In this document: in pieces, positions 1 through 11,505 of the stretch
Layout: every line of letters begins with the position of its first letter
Numbering within the stretch: position 1 is the stretch's first letter
Assembly (NCBI GenBank): GCA_009760855.2
Contig: WPIO01000065.1
Coordinates: forward strand, 631,001 to 695,000
From: Cristatella mucedo
Taxonomy: Eukaryota > Bryozoa > Phylactolaemata > Cristatellidae
Direction: 5' to 3'
DNA length: 64,000 bases
Notes under the pieces: generated by a model
What the model saw: only the letters and a program-made list of their open reading frames with translations
Told to the model about the DNA's origin: nothing
Databases searched by the model: none
Translations under genes and position numbers: made by a program

Positions 1-377
1 GCCTCCCACAGCTCCGAGCGAGTCGACAGCAGCCAGTCACAGAGCAGCAGCTGGAAGCCCTGACAGCGGCACAGAGAGGAGCGAGCTCACTGACAGCGAC
101 ACGGCCGACACACGTGCGCTACACAGACATCGAGCGGCGCCGGCGCACTGCAGGGACCGCGACGAAAAAATTAATAAAAACGAAGCACGGGACCGATGCA
201 ATGCGAGGGGCGTCGGAGAGCGCGGGTCGACGGTTGCACTGCAGGAACATTGCACCATTCGGAGGCACGCGCAATGCAACTACAATGCACCGTCGACCGG
301 TGCAGCGGCGAGTGCACAGCTCCACGAGAACGCGCAGGCAGGCAGACTCGCGCTTCGGGCACTATCGAGACGGCTCT
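1..377 (-). other. 3' flank of SREBF (3' UTR or intergenic)
   Basis: GC-rich sequence downstream of the SREBF stop codon. The open frames here on either strand show no recognisable domain. I see no canonical AATAAA on the minus strand, so the polyadenylation site may lie outside the window. Confidence 0.5.
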
Positions 378-3300
378 CTAAGAGCTGAGCGGCTTCACCG
401 CAATACAGAGAGGGGGCCGAGTGCCACTGACCGAGGCCAGCTCGCCGCTGTCAAGCATGTGGCCGAGCTTCAGAGAGTCGGCCAGATGACCGCTAGCCCG
501 GTCGCACAGCTTGGTGCACACGAGCAGCCACCGCTGCCCTTCCGGCTTCGTCACTCCACCGCCAGAGGTCGCCGTCATGGCCGACATGCACAGGGAGCGT
601 GCCTTGAAGGCGTCGAGAAGAGCCTGCGCGAGCGGCTCATCTCGACGAGCGAGGCTCGCCGGCATGCGCACAGCGAACTGCATCAGCAACGGCTGCTCCT
701 CCTTGTCCTCGCAGACGCCGCCATAAGCCCAGTGGCAGCCGGCAGCCACCAGGGCGCTCCACCAGCGGCACGTGCCGTCCACTGCCGGAGTGGCTGTAGC
801 CGTGGCGCCGATGCCCTCGCAGCCCACCTCGTCTGCGAGACGCTCCAAGTAAGACATCGTCACCGCTCGGCACTGGGTGCTGTATGGAGGGCATACAAGA
901 AAGAAGTAGCAGCACTGGCCGCTAGTCCCCACTTGCTTCTGCAGATGCAAGCCAACGAAGCTGGGACACAAAAGACATATGCAGATGAGGTAGGTGGTCG
1001 CAGCAGCAACAGCAGCAGCAGCGCACCCAGCAGGCTGGGCCAGATGGCTAAATATAACGCTAGCTAGACAGGGCTACTCACCCCGACGAGCCCGGTTGGC
1101 CGGCGTCGCAGTCGCCCAGCGAATCGACTGTGGCAGAAGGCACGGCGAGCGAGAATACGGCCCGCTGCAGCAGGCTCTGGCGGAAGGCCTGCGCAGCGAC
1201 GTGCAGTGGGTGGTGCGGCAGTGAGACGGCCGCAAACGTCGACTGCCTGCTGCCACGGCTGCCAGTCAGCGCTCTCAGCCAGTCGCCATCGACGAAGAAC
1301 CGGTAGCCATCTTGGCCATCATCAGCCAACCACCTGAGGTGCACCGGAGGTTCGGCGACACGCTTCAGCAGCTGGCGGCACTTCCTGGCGTAGAGCATCT
1401 GAAGCAAGGCAGAGAGGCGCTGCTATCGTGGCCTGGTCGTGCTACAGAGCGGCGGACGATAAATTAGCTGTTCCATGCGAGGGGGCGACGACCAGTTTCG
1501 CTGCCCCCTCCCAGCAACGCATCACCGCAAAGGTCACCTACCGGCAGGAACCAGAGCCTCTCGGGCAGGCTTTTCATGAGAGCGGCAGCCGCGAAAGCGT
1601 AAATTTCCGAAAGCTTCTCGCTCGAAAGCGAGTCCCCGCTCGCTTCGGCCAGGTTCACTGTGGTCAGAGCCACGTTGACGGTCTCCAATCGAGAGGCGGG
1701 CGTGCAGCCTAGGAGGAGGAGGTGGCAGCAGCTGGCAGGCATGAGACGGAAGCAACGGCAGGCGATTATCGGCCGGCGAGAGGCACGCGACAAGCGAGCG
1801 AGCGGGCCACGATGCTGCGCCACACTGTTCGCCAGGGGTTTAGGGCACTCACCGGTGACGCACAGCTGTCCGTAGGCGTGAGACGCCTCGGCGGCCATCA
1901 CCCACGATTCCACGCAGTCGGGCACGGTGCGCAGGGCGCGCCAGACGAAGCAGCGATCGACTCGCGTGACGTGCATCAGCTGCCGCAGCAGCTGCCAGGC
2001 GACGCCGGCGGCGAGCTGAGCGCACCCCACTGCGGCTTGCGGCCAGAGCGGGCGTCCGAGTGCAGCGAGGCTGGCAGCCAGGCCGCGGGCGGCCGCAGCG
2101 TACGAGCGGGTGTCGAGGTCGCGCTCGGCCTGGCGACGACGTGCCCAGTACTCGGCTGCCTCCTTCGAGCCGGCAGGCGTGACCGGCTCGCCGTAGATGA
2201 GCACGCGAGCGAGAACGAGCGCCACGACGAGGCTGTTGACGGTCCACAGGGCGACCGTGCCGAGCAGGTCGCCTCGCCACGGCGCTGGCCACGACCAAGC
2301 GGTGCTGCCGCCGTCGTCATCCACGCTGGTGGCCTGCAGAGTGCGCGACGCGCTGTGGCGGCCGACGCCGGCCGGATCCGGCAGCGCGGCGGCATTGTTG
2401 CTGTTGCCTCGAAGCAGGCTGCCGAACGGGTTGAACAGGAGCAGGCCGAACATGAACGTGCACAGCAGCAGCCGAGAGCTGTCCGCCATGCCGCGCCCGA
2501 GCGTCGCCCCGGCAGCGGCGTTTGCGCGACCCCTGGCGGGCTGCGGCGGCTCCAGCTGGCTGCTGTACATGTCGTCGTCGGCGAGCATGGCCGACTCGCC
2601 GGGACTGTCGACGCCGGACGACGAAGGGGAGCCCGGGTCGGACAGAGGCGGCGTCATGGGCTCGCTCTGCTTGCTCACGCCTGCCGCGCTCAGCACGTCA
2701 TCCACGTTGCCGCCGAGCTTCTGCACGGCCTGCCGCAGGGCGGCGATCTCCTGCTTCTGTCGGGCCATCGCCGACTGGACGTGCCGGATGTAGTCAAGCG
2801 CCTTGCGCAGAATTGCCGACTTGTTCAGCTGCAAGACGGACAGCAACGCTTGTCGGCAGATGGTCGCCGACGGGCCAACCAACGAGTGCAAAGGGCAGCC
2901 AGGAAGTGGGGTGCAGAAGTGGCAGCAGCAGCACCGCCGAGGGAGAGAGCACACGCAACTGGTTTGGTCCAGCGGTTAAGGTGCTCGCCCCGACCACGGT
3001 CTGGCTGAGGTCGTGGGCTCTTGGGGCGCTATATGAATGAATTATATATACATAAATACACACACACATAACGACATCGTGCGCCGCCTACTGCTGGCAC
3101 GAGGAAAACGATGGTTCGCTATGCTGAGGTCTACGGCAGGACAAACTCTTGGGAGCAGACACTGGGCCTTTGCTGGGCCGTCGGCATCATGCGACCCCCT
3201 AGCAAAGTCTTGTAAACGTGTTAAAGCAACGCTGCTTAAACATTGTGGGCAGCTTCGAGATGGGTACAACAAGATGTTAAGGGTACACGATTCACCTTGA

Positions 3301-6300
3301 CCCCTCCCAACTGAGCTAATTTAAGAAGAGGCTGACCCAGTCAGAATGTCTTCCCTAAGCAGCCCCCCACCTTATACCGATAGCATCGCACCAGCCTTCT
3401 GAGTGATAATACCTTGGGACTAGCAAAGCCAAAAAACGAGACATTCATAGTCCTGCCATCTTTTCCAAGCGACCGTGGCCTATGCCCATGGCAATGCATC
3501 TATCTTCTGCAGTTTGCTCATGAGACACCCACAATAGGGAGTCGCTAAGGGCAGATGAGCAGCTTTTGTATGGCCTATCAACCATACATTTTTTTCAACA
3601 CTTGACGCAACAGGAATGACAGATGACCGACCAGAGTCTCAATGAGCAGCTTTCCACATAGGTAGAAAATGTTGCACCGCCAGCTCTGCAGGTCGCCAGC
3701 TTTCACTGACAACAAAGGCATCGGTAGGGAAAAGCTAGGGGAAGCTGAGAGGCATCGGTATGGCCGTCGGGGTTGCTCAACACACCGAGATGCATACACG
3801 ATGCATGAAAGGGAATCCAGCTCGGGTGGACCTAGCAGCGCTCATACTTCAAGGCAGATGACTGGAGTTGCACGCTAGGAAACAATGGGTATAAGTTCAG
3901 GCTGTTTGGAAAGACAGAAGGATAAGGTATGTGCAAGACCATAGGAAAGCAAGGAGTACCATCCTGACAATATAATCATGTTATTAATAAGAATAAGACA
4001 TTCGTATAACCCTTAAGAGAGCAAAATCTCTTTCAAGGCTCTTACTATATGCTTGAGAGGAAGCATATCAATTGATTATTCATAACTTACAGTGTCAGCA
4101 CGCATAAGCCTATTAAGGACCACTCACACAGAACCAGCAAATGGATGGAGAAACAGGCGATTTCATGTTAACAAATCAGCTGCGTTCGGCATCCTTTATA
4201 TCACTTTGCAGGAATGGCAGACCGATTAATCACGACAGTCATGATTGAAGAAATAATCAAATTTGTAGCACATGGATAATAATAGAATTAAACTTGATAA
4301 CACGCCCCCAGAGAACTCAATCTCTTTCTAGGCACTTCACATTTGTTGCAAAGGAAATGCGATCGAATGGTGAGTGGTATCATGCTTGATAAACAACATG
4401 GATAACATGGTTAGGGGTGACATGCACAGGGTCAGCATGCAAGCGTGGTTAGTGGCTGCATGCAACACTGTCAGCACCCATAAGCACATAAAGGACGAAT
4501 CACAGGGACCCACTAAATGCTGTCCTAAATAGGTGTTTTAAGTTCTTTTTAAACGTGGTCAAGTCAGAGGATGTTGTGCCGAAAGCCGGGAGTGAGTTCC
4601 AGCCTTTGGGAGCATATGAACTAAACGTCCGTTCTCTAAAGGCTAGGTTTGTACGAGGTATATCACTTAAGGTAATAATAATAATAATAGGTTGTCTGTA
4701 TAGCACCCTACGAGAACTAAATCAGTCCACGTACTTTACAACTCACTTTAAGAAAATCAATATCCAAGGGTTAATGACATGCACGTTATCATGCTTAGAC
4801 ATGATAGCTCAGGAGGTTAGGTGTTCGATCTTCATGACTGAGGTCACGGGTTCGAATCTTCAAGTGGGCAATCCTTTATTGCCAACTGCAAGTGATGGTG
4901 ATAGCCGTTTAGGCCCTTCTGCCACTATATAAATGAGACTACTAAATCAACAATTATGTTTTTAGATAAACACGCCATAATTAACAAGTACCATGCCTAA
5001 GACCAGCATGCTAAAGCAAACAAGACGCTAGTACCACCCCCTGGTTAGTAACATGTTAATCACATGCACACTCACTCGTGTGCAAGTGCATATATACGCT
5101 CTCAGTAGGCATGCAAAGCACACTGGAAACAAGATCACTGGGGCAAGACAAGTTCACTGGGGCAAGAGAAGGAAAGCTGATGGTAAGAGATGCCTTTAAA
5201 TGATGCAAGGCCATTGCAAGTAGTAACCGTAGCAGGAAGTTAGTTCCAGAATTGATGCATACGAGCTGAAGGCTCGATCACCACAAGATTTCAATTTATA
5301 AAATTAATTCATTTGCATAACACCCCAACAATACTTAATCTAGGCACTTCACATATGCCGCACGGCTCGAGCACACGACCTTGGTCGTTAAAGGTGTGCA
5401 CTTTCCGTGCCATGGACCGTGGATGACTGGAAGCCGAGAAGTATGGGAGAGGGGGCTGGGTTGAGAGCAGTGGATCAGCATGGAGGTGGGATAGGTAGGC
5501 TGGTGAAAGCTAGTTAAGCAGCCTGTAAGCTATAGAGATTATTGAAATCGACAGGGAGCCAGTGAAATTCAAGACAGAAGTGATGAGATGTGGCACATAC
5601 TCCACTGACGACAGATCAGCCGAGCTGCTAAGATGTGGCGCAGTTACCGACGATTTTAAGGAAGACGGGGGAGCCATGAAATAAAAGGGAATTGCAGTAA
5701 TCTGGACAGGTTGCCACAAACATCTAAACTGGTTTGCCTCCCGTACTCTTATCTAGGCAAGCCCTGGTTTTTGGCATTTTTTATAGCTAATAGCAGACCG
5801 ACGCGATCAAGTTAGGAAAATGCCTATTCAATGACAAGTCGCTTAGAATAGCATGCCAGATTACCAGCAGACATATCGGGGCGATGTACACAAACCAATC
5901 TTGATGGTAAGTCATCCAACTTTTGGATGGTACTCAGTAGCTCATAACTACAAGGTTAATCCTATTATTGTTAAGCTTCATGAAGTTAGCAGCAACTCAA
6001 GCTCGAACGTCGCCGACAGCAGGGGAATTAAGTATAATTTATTTGTATGGCATATATCGATCGAGAAGCTAAGCTTAGAACGGTCGAAGGATGATCGGCA
6101 GAGTGGGGTGTCATCTGCGCAGACATGAAACCACGATTGTGCTTGGCGATGACTCTGCGACTCTGCTAGAGGGAGAGTATATATAGTGAAAAGCAGGTCT
6201 GCGATTGAACACAATTTATGGTAAATAGCCAGTCTTGGATGACATTTGCTGATGTCGTTAATGCAGTAAGAACAAGCATGCTGCTGCAGTATCAGCAGAA

Positions 6301-8769
6301 TCAGAAAGATGCTGGGGAAGGGGTGGCAAGAACCACTTGATATGGGGTAGAGGGCGTGAAGCCCTTTCACATGGCTGGTTTGCCATCGGCAGATGCACAC
6401 TGATCAACAGAAATGCTAAGCCAGTGGCTTCACCAAAAGGCCACAGAGAATGCTGTGCCCCCCAAGCCCGATGGGGTCAAGGAAAAGAACCAGGTGCTAC
6501 AATAAAATTCGAGCAGGTTAAAAAAGTTTCAGCTTACTCTGCATGCCAGTCCAAGTATTACAAATTGCTGGAGTGCAGCTAGGTATCCCAGTGTAAAATG
6601 CCTGCTGCATACCAATGTCCCTTGATCCTACTTCAAACTGCTGATGGCAGCTGTTTGCAACCTTATAGGGAAATGCCTTAACCCATTGCATAGCCCGGAT
6701 TAAGTCAATGAGGTGCCAGAATTGGACCTTGACAGAGGTAGCCAATCATAAGAAGTTAATAAGGGTTTACTAATAATAATATAATATAAATAATGAAATA
6801 GAAATAAATAAAAGTAATGATAATAATATATTAATAAGGGCTATGTCAGTCCCCTCCCCAGTTGCCCATTCTCTACAAACAGGCCACGGCCCTTCCTGGA
6901 CACTAGCAACACAGATCGGTATGATCCACCGGCTGTTGCTGCCCCGCCCATTCCACCAAGAGGCCATGGTTACTTCATGGCACAAAGGTACCTGGAGGAA
7001 ACCAGACCACCACGAAACGACACTTTCAAGCAGGACCAAAAGTAGGAACTAAGCACAGCATGGTGGCTGTTGGAGGGATGCACACAATAATTGATACTGT
7101 ACAGCAATAGCATGCTGCTATCGCATGCCCATGCAGGGCGATGAGCATGCATGATATAATCAGTGCTTTCACTCACGTTGGCATAGAACACAAAGTGCAT
7201 ATGGAGCAAGCACCGACATAATGCTCACTTTTGCTTCGGGTCCTGCGATCAGATCCTTTAACTCAAAGATCCTGTCGTTGATGCTCATTCGATAGCGTTT
7301 CTCGATGGCGTTGTGTGCCGTTCGCTTCTCACCTTTTGCTGGGCGCACTTGTTCGGCGGCGGAAGTCTGCAGGACAGCCGGCGGGATCCTGCTGATTCGC
7401 ACTTTGTCACCGCTGGCCCCAGTGGCAGCAATCGATATGGTGGCAGCCGGGGCAGCAGAGAACAGCTGGGCCGTTCCTGAAGCTGCAGAGGCCAGTTGTG
7501 GCTGCTGCAGGGGCTGTTGCAGCTGTGGTGCCACCACCGCTGGTGCAGCGACCGTCCTCTGGGCTATGAGGCTCTGATGTGCCGCTGTCCCACCACCACA
7601 ACTAACTCCTCCACCGGTTGCTTGTGTCACCGGAGTCATGGGCACGTTAGCAGCAGCAGCTTGGTTGGCAGGCGAGGCCACAATATTTAACGGGAGGGTC
7701 TGAAGCAAGATCTGCAGCAAAGGTACAACAAATGAAAAATTAACGATCAACAGGCCCTAACTAGACCAGGGCAAACGCAGCAACTTGACAGCAACCAGAA
7801 GCAGATAGCCACACATGACACAGCTCAGCAAGATTGCCGTCATAGCTCCGCTAGCACTCGGTGGCCAAAGAGAAAAAAGAAACAGCATACTTCTTTTAGT
7901 TGTTCAATCGTCAATTGGCCAACACTTATGCTCTGGGTAGGCGTGGATTGCTGAGGCCCGATTGAAGGCTGCTGGAGCTGTGCTGCATTTCCCAGTTGCT
8001 GATGCACCTGGCCAATCTGTGGGTGAAGTTGCATGTGAGTAGGACTAAGCTGTTGAGTGGGACTCATCTGGTGAGCAGGGCTAGCTTGATGAGGCACAAC
8101 CATCTGGCTCGTCGGGCTCAGCTGCTGAGCAATGCAATGGTTCTGATCCGGTGATATTGGACCATGCTGGAGCAAGCCCATATCGTGCTGATACGAGCCA
8201 CCAAGGTAGTGAGTTTCATCGTCCACAAACTCAAGCGCTTCGAAGTTGACTACATTTTCGTCTACGAATGGCAAGAACTGATCCTCGGTCAGTAACGCAT
8301 CGCTCTCTAGCTTCACTGCGAGCAGAGAGTTTGGGTCATACGTCAAGGTACCACTTGGATTAATCGCTTGAAAGTCATCTACAAAATCAGCCAGTCAAGC
8401 GCTCAGCCATCTCTTTTCTTGTAAGAGAAGAATAACAAGCATCTAAATATGCAGAAACGCTATATACTGCATCACTCATCTCTCAAGGTAACAGCAGCGC
8501 CTAGACCCAGTACTACTTCCCTTCTGCATTCGCCAACAGAACCGCAACGGCCCGAACAAACGAACACACGTTTGTGCTTGAAGCCTTAACAGTAGAATCA
8601 GCATCCAGGCGCAAAATACATCACAACATGAAAATACGCTCAGCAGCAAACCTTCGAAATCATCCATCCTATTCGGGCCGCGGTCACGAACTGAATCAGC
8701 AGCAGCGTTTACATGCGCCGTATGCGTACGACTAAATTGCCATAACCCCGGCGGACCATCGAAAGCCAT
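378..8769 (-). CDS. SREBF: Sterol regulatory element-binding protein, seven coding exons
   Basis: SREBP is an ER-membrane transcription factor for sterol and fatty-acid genes; SCAP escorts it to the Golgi, where two proteases free the N-terminal bHLH-zipper. Exons: 8769-8652, 8378-7891, 7711-7229, 2828-1853, 1708-1542, 1398-1082, 879-378. All introns are GT-AG, all phases agree, and they give 1016 residues (about 1140 in human). The N-terminus is acidic (MDDFED at 35-40), then Gln/Pro-rich with LSPT-like repeats. The basic-HLH starts at residue 333 and has the SREBP-specific tyrosine (Y342, in [10 protein letters not shown]) where other bHLH proteins have arginine. Helix 2 ([14 protein letters not shown]) begins exon 4, followed by the zipper. 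TM1 is about 483-502 with the Asn-Pro pair (N496-P497) needed for site-2 cleavage. A luminal loop of about 45 residues holds a possible site-1 motif (RTLQ, 525-528). TM2 is about 551-575. The C-terminal regulatory domain carries FFVDGDW (778-784), as in vertebrates. M35 is an alternative start. No frameshift or stop was seen. Confidence 0.95.
2957..3046 (+). repeat. Truncated tRNA-like SINE head with L2-like tail
   Basis: It starts with a good box-A-like segment (TGGTCCAGCGGTTAAGG), then a degraded second promoter region, and ends in GGGGCGCTATATGAATGA, which resembles the 3' tail of the local L2/CR1-like elements. It ends about 130 bp from the SREBF exon 4 acceptor (outside the coding exon). 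Confidence 0.5.
4270..4672 (-). mobile_element. Family A L2/CR1-like retrotransposon, 3' fragment
   Basis: It contains the end of the reverse-transcriptase ORF ([13 protein letters not shown], then [10 protein letters not shown]), the 3' UTR and the terminal hairpin of the family. The copy is 5'-truncated and non-coding. It is followed at 4683-4798 by a more decayed piece with a similar hairpin; a related degraded segment lies at 50093-50215. Confidence 0.8.
4799..4945 (+). repeat. tRNA-derived SINE copy 1
   Basis: The box-B-like GGGTTCGAATC is followed by the family's conserved body (GGGCAATCCTTTATTGCC, then GATGGTGATAGCC). It is more diverged than the copies at 14.7 and 32.5 kb. It directly follows a decayed family A fragment. 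Confidence 0.75.
5170..5790 (-). mobile_element. Family C L2-like retrotransposon fragment
   Basis: It is similar over most of its length to the fragment at 51636-52250, which encodes the C-terminal end of an L2-type reverse transcriptase. A degraded family A 3' end (about 5290-5375) interrupts it. No open frame remains. Confidence 0.55.
6085..6205 (-). mobile_element. Family A fragment (reverse-transcriptase palm region)
   Basis: The minus-strand reading gives YTLPLAES followed by HVCADDTPL, a decayed form of the FHFYADDTQLY catalytic region seen in better copies of the family. It is a short internal piece without a 3' end. Confidence 0.6.
6766..6835. repeat. A/T-rich microsatellite (AATAAT-like)
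   Basis: A run of TAATAATA/AATAAA-type simple repeats inside SREBF intron 3. Confidence 0.8.
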
Positions 8770-8811
8770 TGTATTCCCTGACAGCTCTCAGGTTAGGCCA
8801 TGAGAATCAGG

Positions 8812-8819
8812 CCAATCAG
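8812..8819 (+). promoter_or_regulatory. CCAAT box (NF-Y type) in SREBF promoter
   Basis: CCAATCAG on the plus strand (ATTGG on the coding strand), about 43 bp upstream of the SREBF ATG. NF-Y is the usual co-factor at SREBP-responsive promoters. Confidence 0.45.
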
Positions 8820-8832
8820 AATACGAAGCGGT

Positions 8833-8842
8833 ATGGGGTGAT
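8833..8842 (-). promoter_or_regulatory. SRE-1-like element in SREBF promoter
   Basis: On the coding strand this reads ATCACCCCAT, 9 of 10 bases of the classic sterol regulatory element ATCACCCCAC. It lies 64-73 bp upstream of the ATG. A CCAAT box follows 16 bp closer to the gene; close SRE/NF-Y spacing is typical of known SREBP targets. Confidence 0.5.
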
Positions 8843-8901
8843 CGCTTACACGTCATACGTTTCTTGGCCCCCACCTCAGTGTATCTATGGGTGCCGGTGG
8901 A

Positions 8902-8911
8902 ATCACCCGAC
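8902..8911 (+). promoter_or_regulatory. Second SRE-1-like element in SREBF promoter
   Basis: Plus-strand ATCACCCGAC, again 9 of 10 bases of the SRE-1 consensus, about 133 bp upstream of the SREBF ATG and 60 bp from the first site. Confidence 0.4.
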
Positions 8912-10264
8912 CTAGATTAGCTTAAAAAGCTGCAATAACAGGATCTAAATTGTATGATCATCTCTCCTACGAGTAAATTAATTTTATTTAGTAAAGATGA
9001 TCAAGTCATCATAAATTTCAGAGGAAGTTAGCTGAATTGATCATAAGCAGGTTGGACCTGCAACTAGGCTACGGAAATCCCCGCAATGCTATAGAAATCC
9101 TTCTTAACTCGTATGTTCTGGAGTGAGCCAAAATCATATAATTTTGTAATAGTTTAAATTTTAAATCATATATAAAGCATGACAGAGCCTGCTCGCAGGG
9201 CTTCTACAATAAGATTACATCTTCTTGGTCAAGGACTAGTCTTCCGGTACGCTGCTCATGCCAGGCTATATCGAAACGCATTCTCTTTGTATTTGCAGTT
9301 AGTGGCGTCGATGGCCTTTAGTAGATTTCTTCGGACCAGGGGATTCTTTGGACATGAATTAGCAGTTTCCATTGACGAATATATCGAGGATTTTGAGTGG
9401 CTAGTCGTTGGGAACCCGGGAGACCCGCAAGCAGCCGCCTACCGAGAAGTACGCTGTCAGTAGGACATAATCCTACGCTGGTCAGCCGCTGAGGTGTATA
9501 CTGGTGGGGCATGAACGCTGTAAATTTTTTGTAGGACCTCTTGCTATACGATATTTCGGCAGCGAACTTTTCTTTAGCTTGAACCGCTGCTCTTGTAGCG
9601 AGCGATATAGATGTTGGATGGCGATTTAATTCTTTGATAGCGCTATCAAACGACCTACTACTACTACTTATTGCTATTATTATTCATAGATATATTATGG
9701 GTTCGCCCCTCATCAGGATAGTGCTAAAACTAGCGATTGATTCTATACGATTGAATCCGGTCGTTGGCATTCTTTTTAACTACTGAGCTCGTATTTAAGG
9801 TTACGGTCGCCGGCAGCTTCGAGAGCTTCCACCTCCATTCGGGCTACCAAGTTTGCCTTAACAGATACATGTAGGTTACTGTTTGCCAAGGCGTGGAGCA
9901 ATGCAACATTTTTGATACAAATGAGCCTTATGACTAAACGCTCGGGCTGGGTCTGCCACGCCGGCGTTAAACGCGCTGGCGACTAGTAACCTGCACATTT
10001 ATTACGACCGTGCATACCTTTTATTGCTTTGCTAACGTTGTTTAAATGAATTTCTAGAAGTTATTGCCGTTGCTAGGTTCTGCATAAAATGCATTACCAA
10101 AAGAAAAGCGCCCCGGGGCCGTGAGCTGAGTACCCACTCGTTTGACGTTCCTAGGGCTGTCTCGAACCGCTCAGCGCGTTCTCCCTCAAGCGTTGCTGCG
10201 AATCTATAACTAAGTGGTCATGAGGCCTGCTATAACTCCGGCGGCCCAACTTAACGCTTGTCTT
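8912..10264. other. No recognisable content
   Basis: A/T-rich upstream flank of SREBF. A 94-codon open frame at 9179-9463 (plus) resembles no family I know. A short CTA/ATT microsatellite lies near 9655-9690. A 5'-untranslated exon of SREBF could lie here but cannot be seen. Confidence 0.4.
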
Positions 10265-11505
10265 TTTAATCCTCGTTCAATGTGCAATAAACACCTATTA
10301 ATAAACGAGCTTATTTCTGAAAAAGGCCTCGACCTGCTCGCCTTGCCTGGAAACTTGGCTGAAATCGGTAAACTGGCCTACAGTTAAAGATAAAATCACG
10401 ACTGGCTTCTCCTTCTTTCACACTCCTAGATCCATCAAAACTCGTAGGTGAAGTCGCCATTATCGCATGCTCGACCTTCAATTTCAAGCCGTTTGCAGTA
10501 CCATCGAAGCTGTCCTTCGGACCTATTGTCTTGGTTTTACCCGACAATAAGCTCCTAATGGTGGCAGTAGTCAATCGCCTACCATGTACCAAGCCCCCTT
10601 TATCTCAAATTTCTATGATCTTATTTCGATTCTGTGTGCAAGAATTCGATCTTTCCTCATTATGGGTGATTTCAACATTAATTTTGATAACTCATCTGAT
10701 ACCTAATTTCGTGTACTGACTCATTGTTTCTTATGACTCTTGTGCATGGCCTACTCGCATCAAGAGTCACACACTCACCGAGTGTTCTCATACAACTTCG
10801 CTTTATTAATTATTGCCAAATCCTGCTTATCTGACCACGTGCAGATCTTATTCAGTCTACAATGTGTGCCCTCCTCATCTAAAATCACATGTGAATCTCG
10901 AAACCTCAAGGCCCTTGCTTCGACCAGTTGCCACGTGAGACCTCTTCTAGCCAACCTGCACTGGCTACCAGTCAAGCAACGAATTGACTTCAAGGTTTTG
11001 TCGCTCACTTTTAGGTCCTTTTATTCTTTGGCTCCAGCCTACCTATCAGATCTACTCCCCCACCAGGTCAAGCATCGTACCGCCTGCATTTCGGAAACCA
11101 ACTGTTTACCTATACCTCATACAAACCTCAAATCCTTTGAAGACCGTGCATTTAGTTCGTATGCTCCCAAAGCATGGAACTCACTCCCGGCTTGCATAAA
11201 GACATCCCCTGACTTGACCACATTTAAAAAGAAATTAAAAACCCACCTATTTATCACAGCATTTAGTGGGCCTCTTGGGATTCGTCTTTTATGTGCTTAG
11301 GCGTACTGATACTGTGCATGCTGCCACTAACCACACTTGCATGCTGACCCTGTGCATGTCACCCTAACCATGTTATTCATGTTGTTAATCAAGCATGGTA
11401 CCATTAATCATTCGATCGCATTTGCTTTGCATCAAATGTAAAGCACCAAGAAAGAGATCGAGTTCTCTGAGGGTGCTTTATCAAGCATATTATTATTGTT
11501 ACCCT
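10265..11505 (+). mobile_element. Family A retrotransposon with internal deletion
   Basis: It begins with the AP-endonuclease domain (INELISEKGLDLLALPG, a decayed form of the ILALTETW motif), keeps the SDHVQ active-site region, then jumps to the last third of the reverse transcriptase (LHWLPVKQRIDFKVLSLTF at about 10956). It ends with the 3' UTR, hairpin and an ATT-rich tail. The middle of the element, including the polymerase active site, is missing. Confidence 0.8.

Larger units (their letters stand above)
2829..7228 (-). other. SREBF intron 3 (4.4 kb), splits the bHLH domain
   Basis: The donor GTGAGC follows the codons for GPEAK and the acceptor TTGCAG precedes LNKSA, so the intron is phase 0 and lies between the HLH loop and helix 2. 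The other five introns are only about 140-275 bp. This one holds a tRNA-like SINE head (2957-3046), family A retrotransposon pieces (4270-4672, 4683-4798, 6085-6205), a SINE (4799-4945), a family C piece (5170-5790) and an A/T-rich microsatellite (6766-6835). About 3050-4270, 6210-6765 and 6840-7228 hold nothing I recognise. Confidence 0.9.

Noticed and set aside
114-1067. A 317-codon plus-strand open frame
   Set aside because: It is antisense to SREBF exon 7 and intron 6; the minus-strand reading has clear family motifs and this one has none. GC-rich coding DNA often leaves the opposite strand open.
1722-3008. A 428-codon plus-strand open frame
   Set aside because: Antisense to SREBF exon 4; Arg/Ala-rich composition is typical of a shadow frame.
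9179-9463. A 94-codon plus-strand frame upstream of SREBF
   Set aside because: No recognisable domain, no splice or promoter evidence, and A/T-rich surroundings; not enough to call a gene.
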